The notes under the pieces: model-generated
Told to the model about the DNA's origin: nothing
Seen by the model: the letters and a program-made list of their open reading frames with translations, nothing else
Database searches by the model: none
Shown: in pieces, positions 6,012 through 14,246 of the stretch
Position numbering within the stretch: the stretch's first letter is position 1
How the letters are laid out: every line of letters starts with the position of its first letter
Assembly: GCA_029248185.1 (NCBI GenBank)
Contig: JAQWJV010000011.1
Location: forward strand, 1 to 64,000
DNA: 64,000 nt
Direction: 5' to 3'
From: Flavobacteriaceae bacterium
GTDB lineage: Bacteria; Bacteroidota; Bacteroidia; Flavobacteriales; Flavobacteriaceae
Position numbers and translations under genes: made by a program

Positions 6012-6041
6012 CAAATATAAATGTTTTGTTGCATTATACAA
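6012..6041 (-). promoter_or_regulatory. Promoter of the truncated tRNA-Asn gene
   Basis: On the minus strand TTG (6039-6041), 19 nt, and TATATTTG (6012-6019) match the Bacteroidota -33/-7 consensus exactly. The tRNA begins 18 bases downstream. The intact promoter shows that the tRNA gene was active before disruption. Confidence 0.75.
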
Positions 6042-6072
6042 ACCCTAAAAAATATTTTATTTCAATCTTTTT

Positions 6073-7392
6073 TTAATCAAAAAGTAAGCGGAATAAATCA
6101 TTGCCGTTTGCATACAGAACCAAAGCCATCAGAAGGAAAAATCCAAACATTTGTGCATATTCCATAAACTTATCGTTTGGCTTTCTGCCAGTGATGATTT
6201 CATAGGTTAAAAACATGACATGACCTCCATCTAAAGCGGGGATGGGGAGAATATTCATAAAGGCTAAAATGATAGAAATTAAAGCGGTGCTGGCCCAAAA
6301 ACCTTTCCAATCCCAAGTGCCAGGAAACATATTTCCAATCGCTCCAAATCCACCTAATTGGGAGGCTCCTTTTTTGGTAAAGATATACTGAAACTGGGCT
6401 ACATAGTCATAAAGCGTCCAATAGCCATAATCAAAGCCTTCAATTATACTTTCAGACAAACTTAATTTTTCGTTGTTAAATTGGATGAGAGGGTTTTTTG
6501 GATAAACACCAATTGTTCCCTCTTCATCAGTGCTAAATTGTAGCGTTTGACGTGAACGATCGCGTTCTATTACCATAGTGATATCTTGCTTTCCCTTTCC
6601 TTTAATACGAGCGCTTAAGTCATTCCAGTATTGTATTTTTTCATCGTTGATTGAAATCAAACGATCCCCAGATTGAAGTCCAATTAGTGCTGCAGGACTG
6701 TTGGGAATTATAGAATCTAAAACGGGAGCTAAGGTTGGGCTGAAAGGCATCAACTCACCACTTTCAAACATTTTTTTGCCAATCCCTTCAGGGATTTCTA
6801 GGGTAGTGAAGTCGCCACTACTCCGTTTAACCGTTACTTGATGGACATCTCTTAAAAACAATAGTTTATTGATTTCAAAAACATTATCTAAGGTTTTACC
6901 GTCTACAGTTATTATTTGATCTCCAATTTCAAATCCAGCGTCTTGAGCTACTGGCGACGGACTTAAGCCCAGGGGTAAAGCCTCAGTGTATAGGGTGTTT
7001 TTGCCCCAAACAAACAAGATCATCATGTAGATGAGGAATCCTAAAATAAGATTTACGGTTACTCCCCCCAACATGATTATCAAACGCTGCCATGCGGGTT
7101 TGGAACGAAATTCCCACTCCTGTGCAGGTTGATTCATTTGCTCGGTATCCATGCTTTCATCTATCATTCCAGAGATTTTCACATACCCTCCCAGCGGAAG
7201 CCAACCTATACCATAGGTAGTTTCACCAATTTTCTTTTTAAATAAAGCAAATTTAACATCAAAAAAAAGGAAGAATTTTTCTACTCGAGTTTTAAAAATT
7301 CGAGCGGGGATAAAATGCCCTAGTTCATGGAGAATGATCAAAAAGGATAAACTCATCAATAACTGAATGGCTTTTACAAAAAAGGGACTCAT
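6073..7392 (-). CDS. rseP: RIP metalloprotease RseP (site-2 protease)
   Basis: The 439-residue inner-membrane zinc protease cleaves transmembrane segments, classically of anti-sigma factors and leftover signal peptides. The zinc motif HELGH is at residues 22-26 inside the first helix. Two PDZ regions are seen at about 135-200 and 215-295, and the third zinc ligand motif NILPIPALDGG starts near 380, with membrane helices before and after. Length is typical of the RseP/YaeL family. The start at 7392 lies about 20 bases after a TACTTTTG box. It is the first intact gene right of the island and looks like core genome. Confidence 0.95.
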   Translation of the reverse strand: MSPFFVKAIQLLMSLSFLIILHELGHFIPARIFKTRVEKFFLFFDVKFALFKKKIGETTYGIGWLPLGGYVKISGMIDESMDTEQMNQPAQEWEFRSKPAWQRLIIMLGGVTVNLILGFLIYMMILFVWGKNTLYTEALPLGLSPSPVAQDAGFEIGDQIITVDGKTLDNVFEINKLLFLRDVHQVTVKRSSGDFTTLEIPEGIGKKMFESGELMPFSPTLAPVLDSIIPNSPAALIGLQSGDRLISINDEKIQYWNDLSARIKGKGKQDITMVIERDRSRQTLQFSTDEEGTIGVYPKNPLIQFNNEKLSLSESIIEGFDYGYWTLYDYVAQFQYIFTKKGASQLGGFGAIGNMFPGTWDWKGFWASTALISIILAFMNILPIPALDGGHVMFLTYEIITGRKPNDKFMEYAQMFGFFLLMALVLYANGNDLFRLLFD

Positions 7393-7411
7393 AGCATGGT
7401 TTTAATTCCTG

Positions 7412-7419
7412 CAAAAGTA
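7412..7419 (-). promoter_or_regulatory. -7 box of rseP (TACTTTTG)
   Basis: On the minus strand TACTTTTG fits TAnnTTTG and lies 20 bases before the rseP start. No TTG is found at the ideal upstream spacing. Confidence 0.45.
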
Positions 7420-7504
7420 GCACAATAGGCCTCATTATAAAAATAGATTCCCTAGTTTTAAGATTCTTTTGGGCTTCAAATTCGAATATCGGTTTTAAAT
7501 CTAC

Positions 7505-7512
7505 TAAATTTG
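7505..7512 (+). promoter_or_regulatory. -7 box of the SCO gene (TAAATTTG)
   Basis: TAAATTTG fits TAnnTTTG and lies 16 bases before the ATG at 7529. An earlier TTG start at 7517 would fall at or before the expected transcription start, so this box decides for the ATG. Confidence 0.45.
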
Positions 7513-7528
7513 CACATTGAGCCGTCGG

Positions 7529-8203
7529 ATGAATTTCTTTTTTAAAAAATATAAACTCTTTTTTTTTGTTTTCTGTGGAATTGCAGCGCTTGTTTTATTT
7601 TTATTTTATGACGCATTAAAACCCATAAAAATCCTTCCAATTTATCAACCTGCCATGGTAAATTATGAATTGGTAGATAGCACGCTTCAGCATGTGAAGA
7701 AATACCACCAAATAGCCCCGTTTAAATTGACGAATCAAAATGGAGAAATCATTACCCAAAAGGAGTATGATGATAAAATCTATATTGCCGATTTTTTCTT
7801 TACCACTTGTCCAACCATTTGCCCTAAAATGACACAAAACATGGCAAATATACAGGCACAAATTTTAGATGATCCTCAAGTAAAACTCCTCTCCTTTAGT
7901 GTGACACCTAAAATTGATTCCGTAGCGCAACTCAAACGTTATGCAATCGAGAAAGGAGTGCTTGACCGTAAATGGAATTTATTAACAGGTGATAAAAAAG
8001 AAATTTATGCTTTAGCCAGAAAGTCATTTTTGGCAGTGAAAGAAGATGGCGATGGAGGAGCCTTTGATATGATCCATACTGAAAATTTTATTTTAGTCGA
8101 TCCCGAAAAACGCATTCGAGGGTTCTATGACGGTACAGACCCCGCTGCAATGGATGAATTGATGGAAGACATTGTAATCTTGAAACAAGAGTATCCAAAT
8201 TAA
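7529..8203 (+). CDS. SCO1/SenC family copper chaperone
   Basis: The protein (224 residues from this ATG) is membrane-anchored by a helix at about 9-27 and has a thioredoxin-like periplasmic domain. Copper ligands of the SCO family are present: C94 and C98 in TTCPTICPKM, and H183 in DMIHTENF. SCO proteins deliver copper to the CuA site of cytochrome c oxidase or act as thiol reductants. A TTG codon at 7517 would add four residues, but the -7 box at 7505 favours the ATG. Oxidase genes are not in the window. feoA follows on the same strand after 69 bases. Confidence 0.93.
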   Translation: MNFFFKKYKLFFFVFCGIAALVLFLFYDALKPIKILPIYQPAMVNYELVDSTLQHVKKYHQIAPFKLTNQNGEIITQKEYDDKIYIADFFFTTCPTICPKMTQNMANIQAQILDDPQVKLLSFSVTPKIDSVAQLKRYAIEKGVLDRKWNLLTGDKKEIYALARKSFLAVKEDGDGGAFDMIHTENFILVDPEKRIRGFYDGTDPAAMDELMEDIVILKQEYPN

Positions 8204-8208
8204 TTTTT

Positions 8209-8224
8209 TGATCATTATCATTTT
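8209..8224. promoter_or_regulatory. Possible Fur-like half site upstream of feoA
   Basis: GATCATTATC at 8210-8219 matches the right half of the Fur consensus (AATCATTATC) at nine of ten positions. It lies between the SCO stop and the -7 box of feoA. The left half of a Fur box is poor, so this is only suggestive of iron control. Confidence 0.25.
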
Positions 8225-8242
8225 TTCAGTAACTAATTTCCT

Positions 8243-8250
8243 TACTTTTG
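8243..8250 (+). promoter_or_regulatory. -7 box of feoAB (TACTTTTG)
   Basis: TACTTTTG matches TAnnTTTG and lies 22 bases before the feoA start. No clear TTG at the usual distance is seen. Confidence 0.5.
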
Positions 8251-8272
8251 TTCTTTAAAATGATTCTAAATA

Positions 8273-8506
8273 ATGATTGCGCTAGATGAATTAGAGAAAG
8301 GTCAAGAAGCTGAAATCGAACATATCGAAACAGATCAACTCCCTTTAAAGCTGATTGAAATGGGCTGTTTGCCAGGGAATTCAATTTCATTAATCCAAAA
8401 AGCACCTTTTAATGACCCCTTGTACTTAAAAATAGATGGATCTCATCTTGCGATAAGGAAAGAAACAGCACGATTTATTTATGTGCGCTTGAAAAATAAA
8501 GAATGA
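8273..8506 (+). CDS. feoA: FeoA, ferrous iron transport accessory protein
   Basis: This 77-residue cytoplasmic protein has the SH3-like FeoA fold pattern, including LPLKLIEMGCLPGNSISLIQKAPFNDPLYLKIDG and a final strand HLAIRKETARFIYV. It supports Fe(II) uptake by binding FeoB. The reading frame overlaps the feoB start by 4 bases (ATGA), so the two are translationally coupled. Length is normal for a stand-alone FeoA. Confidence 0.93.
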   Translation: MIALDELEKGQEAEIEHIETDQLPLKLIEMGCLPGNSISLIQKAPFNDPLYLKIDGSHLAIRKETARFIYVRLKNKE

Positions 8507-10593
8507 GTACCTCTTTGAATGTTGCTTTGTTGGGAAATCCAAATACGGGAAAAACATCTGTTTTTAATCGTTTAACGGGTCTTACCCAAAAAGTAGGAAA
8601 CTATCCTGGAATTACTGTTGAAAAAAAGGAGGGAGTTTGTAAACTGAATCGAACCACCAAAGCACATTTATTAGATTTACCAGGAACCTACAGTTTAAAC
8701 GCCTCTTCTATGGATGAAAGCGTTGTTATTGAGCTTTTGTTGAATAAAAACAGTAAAGATTTTCCTGATGTTGCAGTCGTGGTTACAGACGTAGAAAATT
8801 TAAAACGAAATCTTTTGCTTTTCACTCAAGTGAAGGATTTAGAAATCCCAACCATCTTGGTCATTAATATGTCTGATCAAATGAAACGGAAAGGGATTTC
8901 ATTGGATATTGAGACCTTAGAAAAACAATTAGATACTAAGATTGCTTTAATTAGTACGCGTGAAAATGAAGGGATTGCGCAGCTGAAAAGCTTGATTTTA
9001 AATTACCGTCAACTTTCAACAAAACATTCGATTTCCCTTACCTCCATTGATCAAGAATATTTTCAGAATTTAGAAAAAGCCTTTCCTAATCAATCTTTGT
9101 ACAAACTTTGGCTTGTTATTACCCAAGATGTGAATTTCGCCAAAATAGATAGAAAAAGGGTGTCAGATGCCACTGATTTCAAAACACAATCAGACCCGTA
9201 TTTAAAACGTTTACAGCAAAAAGAAACAGTAAAGCGGTATCAGTTTATCAATAATATATTGAAAACAACCCTTGTTATTGATCGTGAGGTTGCAACCGAT
9301 TTACGCAGTCGTCTAGATCGCGTGTTGATCCATAAATTTTGGGGATATGTTATTTTCTTTGCAATTTTGACCACCATCTTCCAATCCATTTTTGATTGGA
9401 GCAGTATTCCTCAAGATTTCATTGACAGTACCTTTACAAACCTGAGCGAACAAGCCAAAACAAAACTTCCTCAAGGTGTTTTTACCAGTCTTTTGGCAGA
9501 AGGTATCATCCCGGGTTTAGGGGGTATTGTTATTTTTATTCCTCAAATTGCCTTTTTGTTTTTATTCATCTCGGTACTCGAAGAAACGGGCTATATGAGC
9601 CGTGTAGTTTTTTTAATGGATCGAGGATTGCGACGCATCGGATTGAGTGGAAAAAGTGTAATTCCGTTGATTTCTGGAACGGCTTGCGCCATTCCAGCGG
9701 TCATGGCAACTCGAAATATAGAGAGTTGGAAGGAACGCTTGATTACGATTCTAGTAACCCCCTTTACCACTTGTTCTGCACGACTTCCTGTTTATGCAAT
9801 TTTAATTGCTTTAGTCATTCCTGAAGGTTCTTTTTTAGGGATGAATTATAAAGGGCTCACGCTCATGGGACTTTATTTAGTGGGTTTTGGAATGGCATTA
9901 TTGTCTGCTTGGATATTGAGTAAAACCTTGAAAATTCCCTTTAAAAGTTATTTTGTCGTTGAAATGCCTAATTATAAATTACCCCTATTAAAAAATGTAG
10001 GAATTACCGTATGGGAAAAAACAAGGACCTTTGTGACCGAAGCAGGTAAAATTATTTTGGCGATTTCCATACTACTCTGGATTTTAGCATCCTATGGGCC
10101 TGGAAAAGATTTTTCTAATGCTTCCGAAATTGTTCAATCACAATATGCTGAGTTGAATGGGGAGGAATTAGAAAATAAGATAAATGCCTATCAATTGGAG
10201 CATTCTTTTATAGGAATCTTGGGAAAAGCGATAGAGCCTGCCATTACTCCTTTGGGGTATGATTGGAAAATTGGAATCGCTTTAATCAGTTCGTTTGCGG
10301 CACGAGAAGTTTTTGTCGGCACCCTTGCCACCATATACAGTGTAGAAAACGATGCTGAAGAAACCATTAAAAGTCGAATGGCATCAGAAGTTTTGCCCAA
10401 TGGACAGCCCCTGTTTAATTTAGCAAGTGGGATTTCCTTGATGTTGTTTTATGCGTTTGCCATGCAATGTATGAGCACTCTAGCCATTGTAAAAAAAGAA
10501 ACTAATACATGGAAATGGCCAATGGTTCAGCTTTTCGGGATGACCTTTTTAGCTTATCTTGTTGCTTTTAGCACCTATCAAATTATTTCATAA
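8503..10593 (+). CDS. feoB: FeoB, GTP-gated ferrous iron transporter
   Basis: The 696-residue inner-membrane protein imports Fe(II). The N-terminal G domain shows G1 GNPNTGKT (11-18), G3 DLPG (58-61) and G4 NMSD (122-125). A helical spacer domain follows to about 265, then the polytopic membrane part with the gate motif SGTACAIPAVMATR and a second gate region near FAAREVFVGT. Length is slightly below the E. coli protein (773) and usual for Bacteroidota. It overlaps feoA by 4 bases and the following small gene by one base (TAATG), which indicates one operon. Confidence 0.97.
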   Translation: MSTSLNVALLGNPNTGKTSVFNRLTGLTQKVGNYPGITVEKKEGVCKLNRTTKAHLLDLPGTYSLNASSMDESVVIELLLNKNSKDFPDVAVVVTDVENLKRNLLLFTQVKDLEIPTILVINMSDQMKRKGISLDIETLEKQLDTKIALISTRENEGIAQLKSLILNYRQLSTKHSISLTSIDQEYFQNLEKAFPNQSLYKLWLVITQDVNFAKIDRKRVSDATDFKTQSDPYLKRLQQKETVKRYQFINNILKTTLVIDREVATDLRSRLDRVLIHKFWGYVIFFAILTTIFQSIFDWSSIPQDFIDSTFTNLSEQAKTKLPQGVFTSLLAEGIIPGLGGIVIFIPQIAFLFLFISVLEETGYMSRVVFLMDRGLRRIGLSGKSVIPLISGTACAIPAVMATRNIESWKERLITILVTPFTTCSARLPVYAILIALVIPEGSFLGMNYKGLTLMGLYLVGFGMALLSAWILSKTLKIPFKSYFVVEMPNYKLPLLKNVGITVWEKTRTFVTEAGKIILAISILLWILASYGPGKDFSNASEIVQSQYAELNGEELENKINAYQLEHSFIGILGKAIEPAITPLGYDWKIGIALISSFAAREVFVGTLATIYSVENDAEETIKSRMASEVLPNGQPLFNLASGISLMLFYAFAMQCMSTLAIVKKETNTWKWPMVQLFGMTFLAYLVAFSTYQIIS

Positions 10594-10724
10594 TGGAGAC
10601 GATTCAAACCCTTTTTGTTTTTCTATCAGGTGGTTTGGCCCTTAGCTTTTTGATTCGAAAATATTTTTTCAAAAAAAAATCTACTAAAGACTCCAATTGT
10701 TCCTCTGACTGCGGTTGCCATTAA
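10593..10724 (+). CDS. FeoB-associated small Cys-rich membrane protein
   Basis: This 43-residue protein has one N-terminal membrane helix (LFVFLSGGLALSFLI), a basic stretch (RKYFFKKKS) and a C-terminal metal-binding-like tail, C36-x3-C40-x-C42-H43. Its ATG overlaps the feoB stop in TAATG. Similar short Cys-rich proteins follow feoB in many bacteria (the FeoB-associated Cys-rich family), and FeoC-like roles have been proposed. It is short enough to be missed by standard gene callers. Confidence 0.8.
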   Translation: METIQTLFVFLSGGLALSFLIRKYFFKKKSTKDSNCSSDCGCH

Positions 10725-10816
10725 AATAAGAGTTCTTTCTATAAATTTTAACTCTCACAAATCCAATAGTATAAAATACTATATATTAGAGGAAACAAAT
10801 TGAAATTAACTTTATT

Positions 10817-12028
10817 ATGACAAACAGTAAAAGACTTTTTTATGGCAGTTGTTTTGCACTGATCACAACAGCCTTTTCTTTTAGTATTCGTGCGGGAATT
10901 TTACCCCAATTAGCAGAAACTTTTAGCCTTAGTGGGCAACAATTAGGATTTATTAATTCAATGTGGTTTTTAGGATTTCCTATTTCTATGATTTTGGGAG
11001 GATTATTTTATCATACCATTGGTCCCAAACGAATCATGCAGTTTGCATTTGCAACCCACACTTTAGGAATTATTTTGACTATTTTTTCAGGTGGATATAC
11101 GGGTCTTTTAGTTTCAACCTTATTGATTGGAATTGGAAATGGGTGTACTGAAGCTGCATGTAATCCCATGATTGCAGATGCCTACGAAGGCAAGCAGATG
11201 AATACCCTTCTAAATCGTTTTCACATGTGGTTTCCCGGAGGGATTGTCTTAGGAAGTCTGGTTTCCTTATTGATGACCACGCTAGACCTTGGGTGGCAAG
11301 CACAAATTTGGATCATTATGATTCCGACCTTAATCTATGCCTATCTCTTTATGGGACAAGAATTTCCAAAACCAAAAATTGAAGGGGTAACTTCTATTGG
11401 AGAAAATTTTAAAGCGATGCTTTCTCCCATTTATATTTTTATTTTAGCCTGTATGGCATTAACGGCCATTTCAGAATTTGGACCCCAACAATGGACTTCA
11501 TTGATTTTGAGTAATAGTGGAGCACATCCTATGGTAATTTTAGCCTTGATTACAGGTTTGATGGCCATCGGTCGTTATTTTGGAGGGGATATTGTCCACA
11601 GGTTTGATCAAACAGGAGTGTTATTAGGTTCAGCGATATTAACCGCAATAGGGATCTTTTTACTGAGTACGCAAACCGGAGGTATGGTCTATGTCGCTGC
11701 AGTATTCTTCGCATTGGGTGTTTGTTATTTTTGGCCCAATATGATAGGATTTGTTGCTGAAAAAATTCCGCTCAGTGGCGCATTGGGAATGTCTATAGTA
11801 GGAGGGATGGGTATGTTTTCTTCTTCTATTTTCCAAGCCATCATTGGAGGGTGGATTGATTCTTCAACGGCTGAGCAAGTTGCATTAGGTCTGATGGGAA
11901 CGGATTTAGAATTAGCAGCTGGACAGCAAACCTTGACCTATATGATCAGCTTTCCTGCCATCTTGATCGTTTTGTTTACGATTTTATATTTCTGGCAAAG
12001 GAATGTCAAGACAACAGCAACAGCATAA
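10817..12028 (+). CDS. MFS transporter
   Basis: The 403-residue protein is nearly all hydrophobic helices, with about 12 predicted membrane passes. Between helices 2 and 3 it has the degenerate MFS loop (GGLFYHTIGPKRIM). GNGCTEAACNPMIADAY resembles the sugar-porter FucP/NagP-like branch found in Bacteroidota. The substrate cannot be told. It stands alone and is followed by a strong bidirectional terminator shared with the convergent aminopeptidase gene. Confidence 0.85.
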   Translation: MTNSKRLFYGSCFALITTAFSFSIRAGILPQLAETFSLSGQQLGFINSMWFLGFPISMILGGLFYHTIGPKRIMQFAFATHTLGIILTIFSGGYTGLLVSTLLIGIGNGCTEAACNPMIADAYEGKQMNTLLNRFHMWFPGGIVLGSLVSLLMTTLDLGWQAQIWIIMIPTLIYAYLFMGQEFPKPKIEGVTSIGENFKAMLSPIYIFILACMALTAISEFGPQQWTSLILSNSGAHPMVILALITGLMAIGRYFGGDIVHRFDQTGVLLGSAILTAIGIFLLSTQTGGMVYVAAVFFALGVCYFWPNMIGFVAEKIPLSGALGMSIVGGMGMFSSSIFQAIIGGWIDSSTAEQVALGLMGTDLELAAGQQTLTYMISFPAILIVLFTILYFWQRNVKTTATA

Positions 12029-12045
12029 ATCTTGATGTAACGTAT

Positions 12046-12076
12046 AAAAAAAAGCCACCCTTGGGTGGCTTTTTTT
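12046..12076. terminator. Bidirectional rho-independent terminator
   Basis: GCCACCC and GGGTGGC form a 7-bp GC-rich stem with A-run before and T-run after, so it works on both strands. It lies between the converging MFS and aminopeptidase genes and slightly overlaps the latter's stop codon at 12075. Confidence 0.9.
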
Positions 12077-13367
12077 AATTGTTCATCAGGGTTTCAATTT
12101 CTTCAATTTCAATGGGAATGGATTTCATCAAATTAATGGGTTCTCCAGTTTTTTGAATGACCACATCATCTTCCAAACGCACTCCAAAACCTTCCTCTGG
12201 TATATAAATTCCCGGCTCAACGGTAAAGACCATGTTAGCTTCCATGGGTAAATGTAACAAGCCGTAATCATGGGTGTCTAATCCCATGTGATGAGAAGTG
12301 CCGTGCATGAAATATTTTTTATAAGCTGGTTTTTCTTGCGTTTCATTTTGTATATCTACTTTATCTAATAAGCCTAATTTTAATAGTTCAGCCGTCATTA
12401 TTTTTCCAACTTCAACATGATATTCCTTCCAGAGCGTCCCCGGTAAAAGTAGCTTGGTTGCCTCTTTTTTGACGTCAAGTACGGCTTGGTAGACTGCTTT
12501 TTGTCGATCTGAAAAGCGTCCTGATACGGGCACAGTTCGGGTGAGATCGCTGGCATAGTTTCCATATTCTGCTGCTACATCCATCAGTACCAAATCTCCT
12601 GCCTTACATTGCTGATTGTTTTCCGTATAATGCAAAACATTGGCATTATTTCCACCAGCAATAATAGGACTATATGCAAAGCCTTTAGAGCGATTTCGGA
12701 TAAACTCATGAACCCATTCTGCCTCAATTTCGTATTCCCATACGTTGGGCTTGATCAATGAAAGCACTCTTCTAAATCCCTTTTCTGTAATGTTGCAAGC
12801 TTGCTGTATTTGGGCAATTTCTTCTTCTTCTTTAACCGATCGAAGTTGTTGTAAAATGGGATTGCTTTTGGCTACTCCATGTGCAGGATATTGTTTCTTG
12901 CACCATTCAATAAAGCGATCCTCACGGGTCTGGGTTTCAACCGCTTGACGGTAATGTTCATTGGTGTTAAAGTAAAATCGATCACATTGTGTACTGAGTT
13001 CTTGAAAAACGCGATAAAAATCATTGAGCCAATAAATAGTTTCAATCCCGGTTAATTTTGTGGCTTGTGGTTTTGAAAGTTTCGCTCCTTCCCAAACGGC
13101 GATATGATCATTGGTTTCTCTCAAAAAAAGAATTTCACGATGTTTGGCCTCTGTTGCATCGGGGAATAATAACAAGATAGATTCTTCTTGATCAACCCCA
13201 CACAGATAAAATAAATCACGCTGTTGCTGAAAGGACATTGTACTGTCTGCACTAATAGGGTAAACATCGTTAGAATTAAAAATTGCAAGGCTATTGGGTG
13301 TAAGGTTTTTACAAAATTTATTTCGATTGTTTTTGTAAAAGAGAGCGGAAAGTGGTTGATATCGCAT
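12075..13367 (-). CDS. pepP: Xaa-Pro aminopeptidase (M24B, PepP type)
   Basis: The 430-residue cytoplasmic metallopeptidase removes an N-terminal residue preceding proline. An N-terminal creatinase-like domain (about 1-170) is followed by the pita-bread catalytic domain. All five metal ligands are visible: D263, D274, H359 (GTSHHMG), E384 (TVEPG) and E399 (RLED). Length matches E. coli PepP (441). The gene is monocistronic, between the shared terminator and a divergent sdh promoter region. Confidence 0.94.
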   Translation of the reverse strand: MRYQPLSALFYKNNRNKFCKNLTPNSLAIFNSNDVYPISADSTMSFQQQRDLFYLCGVDQEESILLLFPDATEAKHREILFLRETNDHIAVWEGAKLSKPQATKLTGIETIYWLNDFYRVFQELSTQCDRFYFNTNEHYRQAVETQTREDRFIEWCKKQYPAHGVAKSNPILQQLRSVKEEEEIAQIQQACNITEKGFRRVLSLIKPNVWEYEIEAEWVHEFIRNRSKGFAYSPIIAGGNNANVLHYTENNQQCKAGDLVLMDVAAEYGNYASDLTRTVPVSGRFSDRQKAVYQAVLDVKKEATKLLLPGTLWKEYHVEVGKIMTAELLKLGLLDKVDIQNETQEKPAYKKYFMHGTSHHMGLDTHDYGLLHLPMEANMVFTVEPGIYIPEEGFGVRLEDDVVIQKTGEPINLMKSIPIEIEEIETLMNN

Positions 13368-13537
13368 GATTTCTTTTTGGGTAAAAAGTGTTTAGGTAAA
13401 ATTAAGGTTTTTAAAATTTTAACCCTACATGTTCAGTGTTTTTGTTTTAAATGTAAATATGCATAAGTAAATGTTAAACAGTTTTTTTGATTTACTAAAA
13501 CAACATCAATAAAACAGCAAATAATAGGAAAAGCAGT

Positions 13538-13567
13538 TTGCTACTTAGAGTTTATGCCTTAATTTTG
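13538..13567 (+). promoter_or_regulatory. Promoter of sdhCAB
   Basis: TTG at 13538-13540, a 19-nt spacer and TAATTTTG at 13560-13567 match the Bacteroidota promoter consensus exactly. The start codon at 13586 lies 18 bases beyond. The -33 TTG coincides with a possible TTG start codon, which rules out the longer sdhC reading. Confidence 0.75.
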
Positions 13568-13585
13568 TTGTACAAATTGAATACT

Positions 13586-14245
13586 ATGAGTCTAATATCA
13601 TCAACAATTGGACGAAAAGTAGCTATGGCACTCTCAGGATTGTTTTTGGTTGTCTTTTTAACCCAACATTTTACTATAAATTTCATTTCTGTTTTTAGTG
13701 AAAACACCTTCAATGAGATTTCTCATTTTATGGGAAATAACCCTCTGGTTCAGTTTTTACTCCAACCCATTTTAATTTTTGGAGTTATTTTTCACTTCAT
13801 CATGGGGTTTGTGTTGGAAATACAAAACCGAAAATCACGAACGGTTCAATATAGCATGTACAAGGGAGGAGCTAATGCACCTTGGGTATCTCGAAATATG
13901 ATCTGGTCTGGAGCAGTAGTGCTTTCTTTTTTAGGATTGCACTTTTACGACTTTTGGTTTCCCGAGATGAATTATAAATATGTAGAGGTGCTACCCCTAG
14001 ACCCCCATCGATACTATGAAGAAATGACCCACAAGTTCCACGATTATATTCGTGTGATTTTATATGTTATTTCTTTTGGATTTTTAGCAATGCACCTGTA
14101 TCATGGTTTTGCCTCCTCTTTTCAAAGTATGGGAGTAAACAATAAGTACAGTGCAGGCATCAAAAAATTTGCCATTGCATTTTCAGTGGTGATTCCCCTC
14201 GGCTTTATCTTTATTGCCTTATTTCATCATATAAACTCATTATAG
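13586..14245 (+). CDS. sdhC: Succinate dehydrogenase cytochrome b subunit
   Basis: The 219-residue integral membrane subunit begins [18 protein letters not shown] and has five hydrophobic segments with conserved histidines (LTQHFT, FHFIMGF, GLHFYD, HLYHGF). This is the layout of B-type, di-haem, single-anchor succinate:quinone oxidoreductases (Bacillus, Wolinella, Bacteroidota). It anchors SdhAB and passes electrons to menaquinone. The stop is one base from the sdhA start, so the genes form one operon. A start 48 bases upstream is excluded by the promoter. Confidence 0.93.
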   Translation: MSLISSTIGRKVAMALSGLFLVVFLTQHFTINFISVFSENTFNEISHFMGNNPLVQFLLQPILIFGVIFHFIMGFVLEIQNRKSRTVQYSMYKGGANAPWVSRNMIWSGAVVLSFLGLHFYDFWFPEMNYKYVEVLPLDPHRYYEEMTHKFHDYIRVILYVISFGFLAMHLYHGFASSFQSMGVNNKYSAGIKKFAIAFSVVIPLGFIFIALFHHINSL

Positions 14246-14246
14246 C

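Noticed and set aside
13538-13585. Longer sdhC start (TTG at 13538)
   Set aside because: The TTG is the -33 element of a perfect promoter, so it lies upstream of the transcription start.
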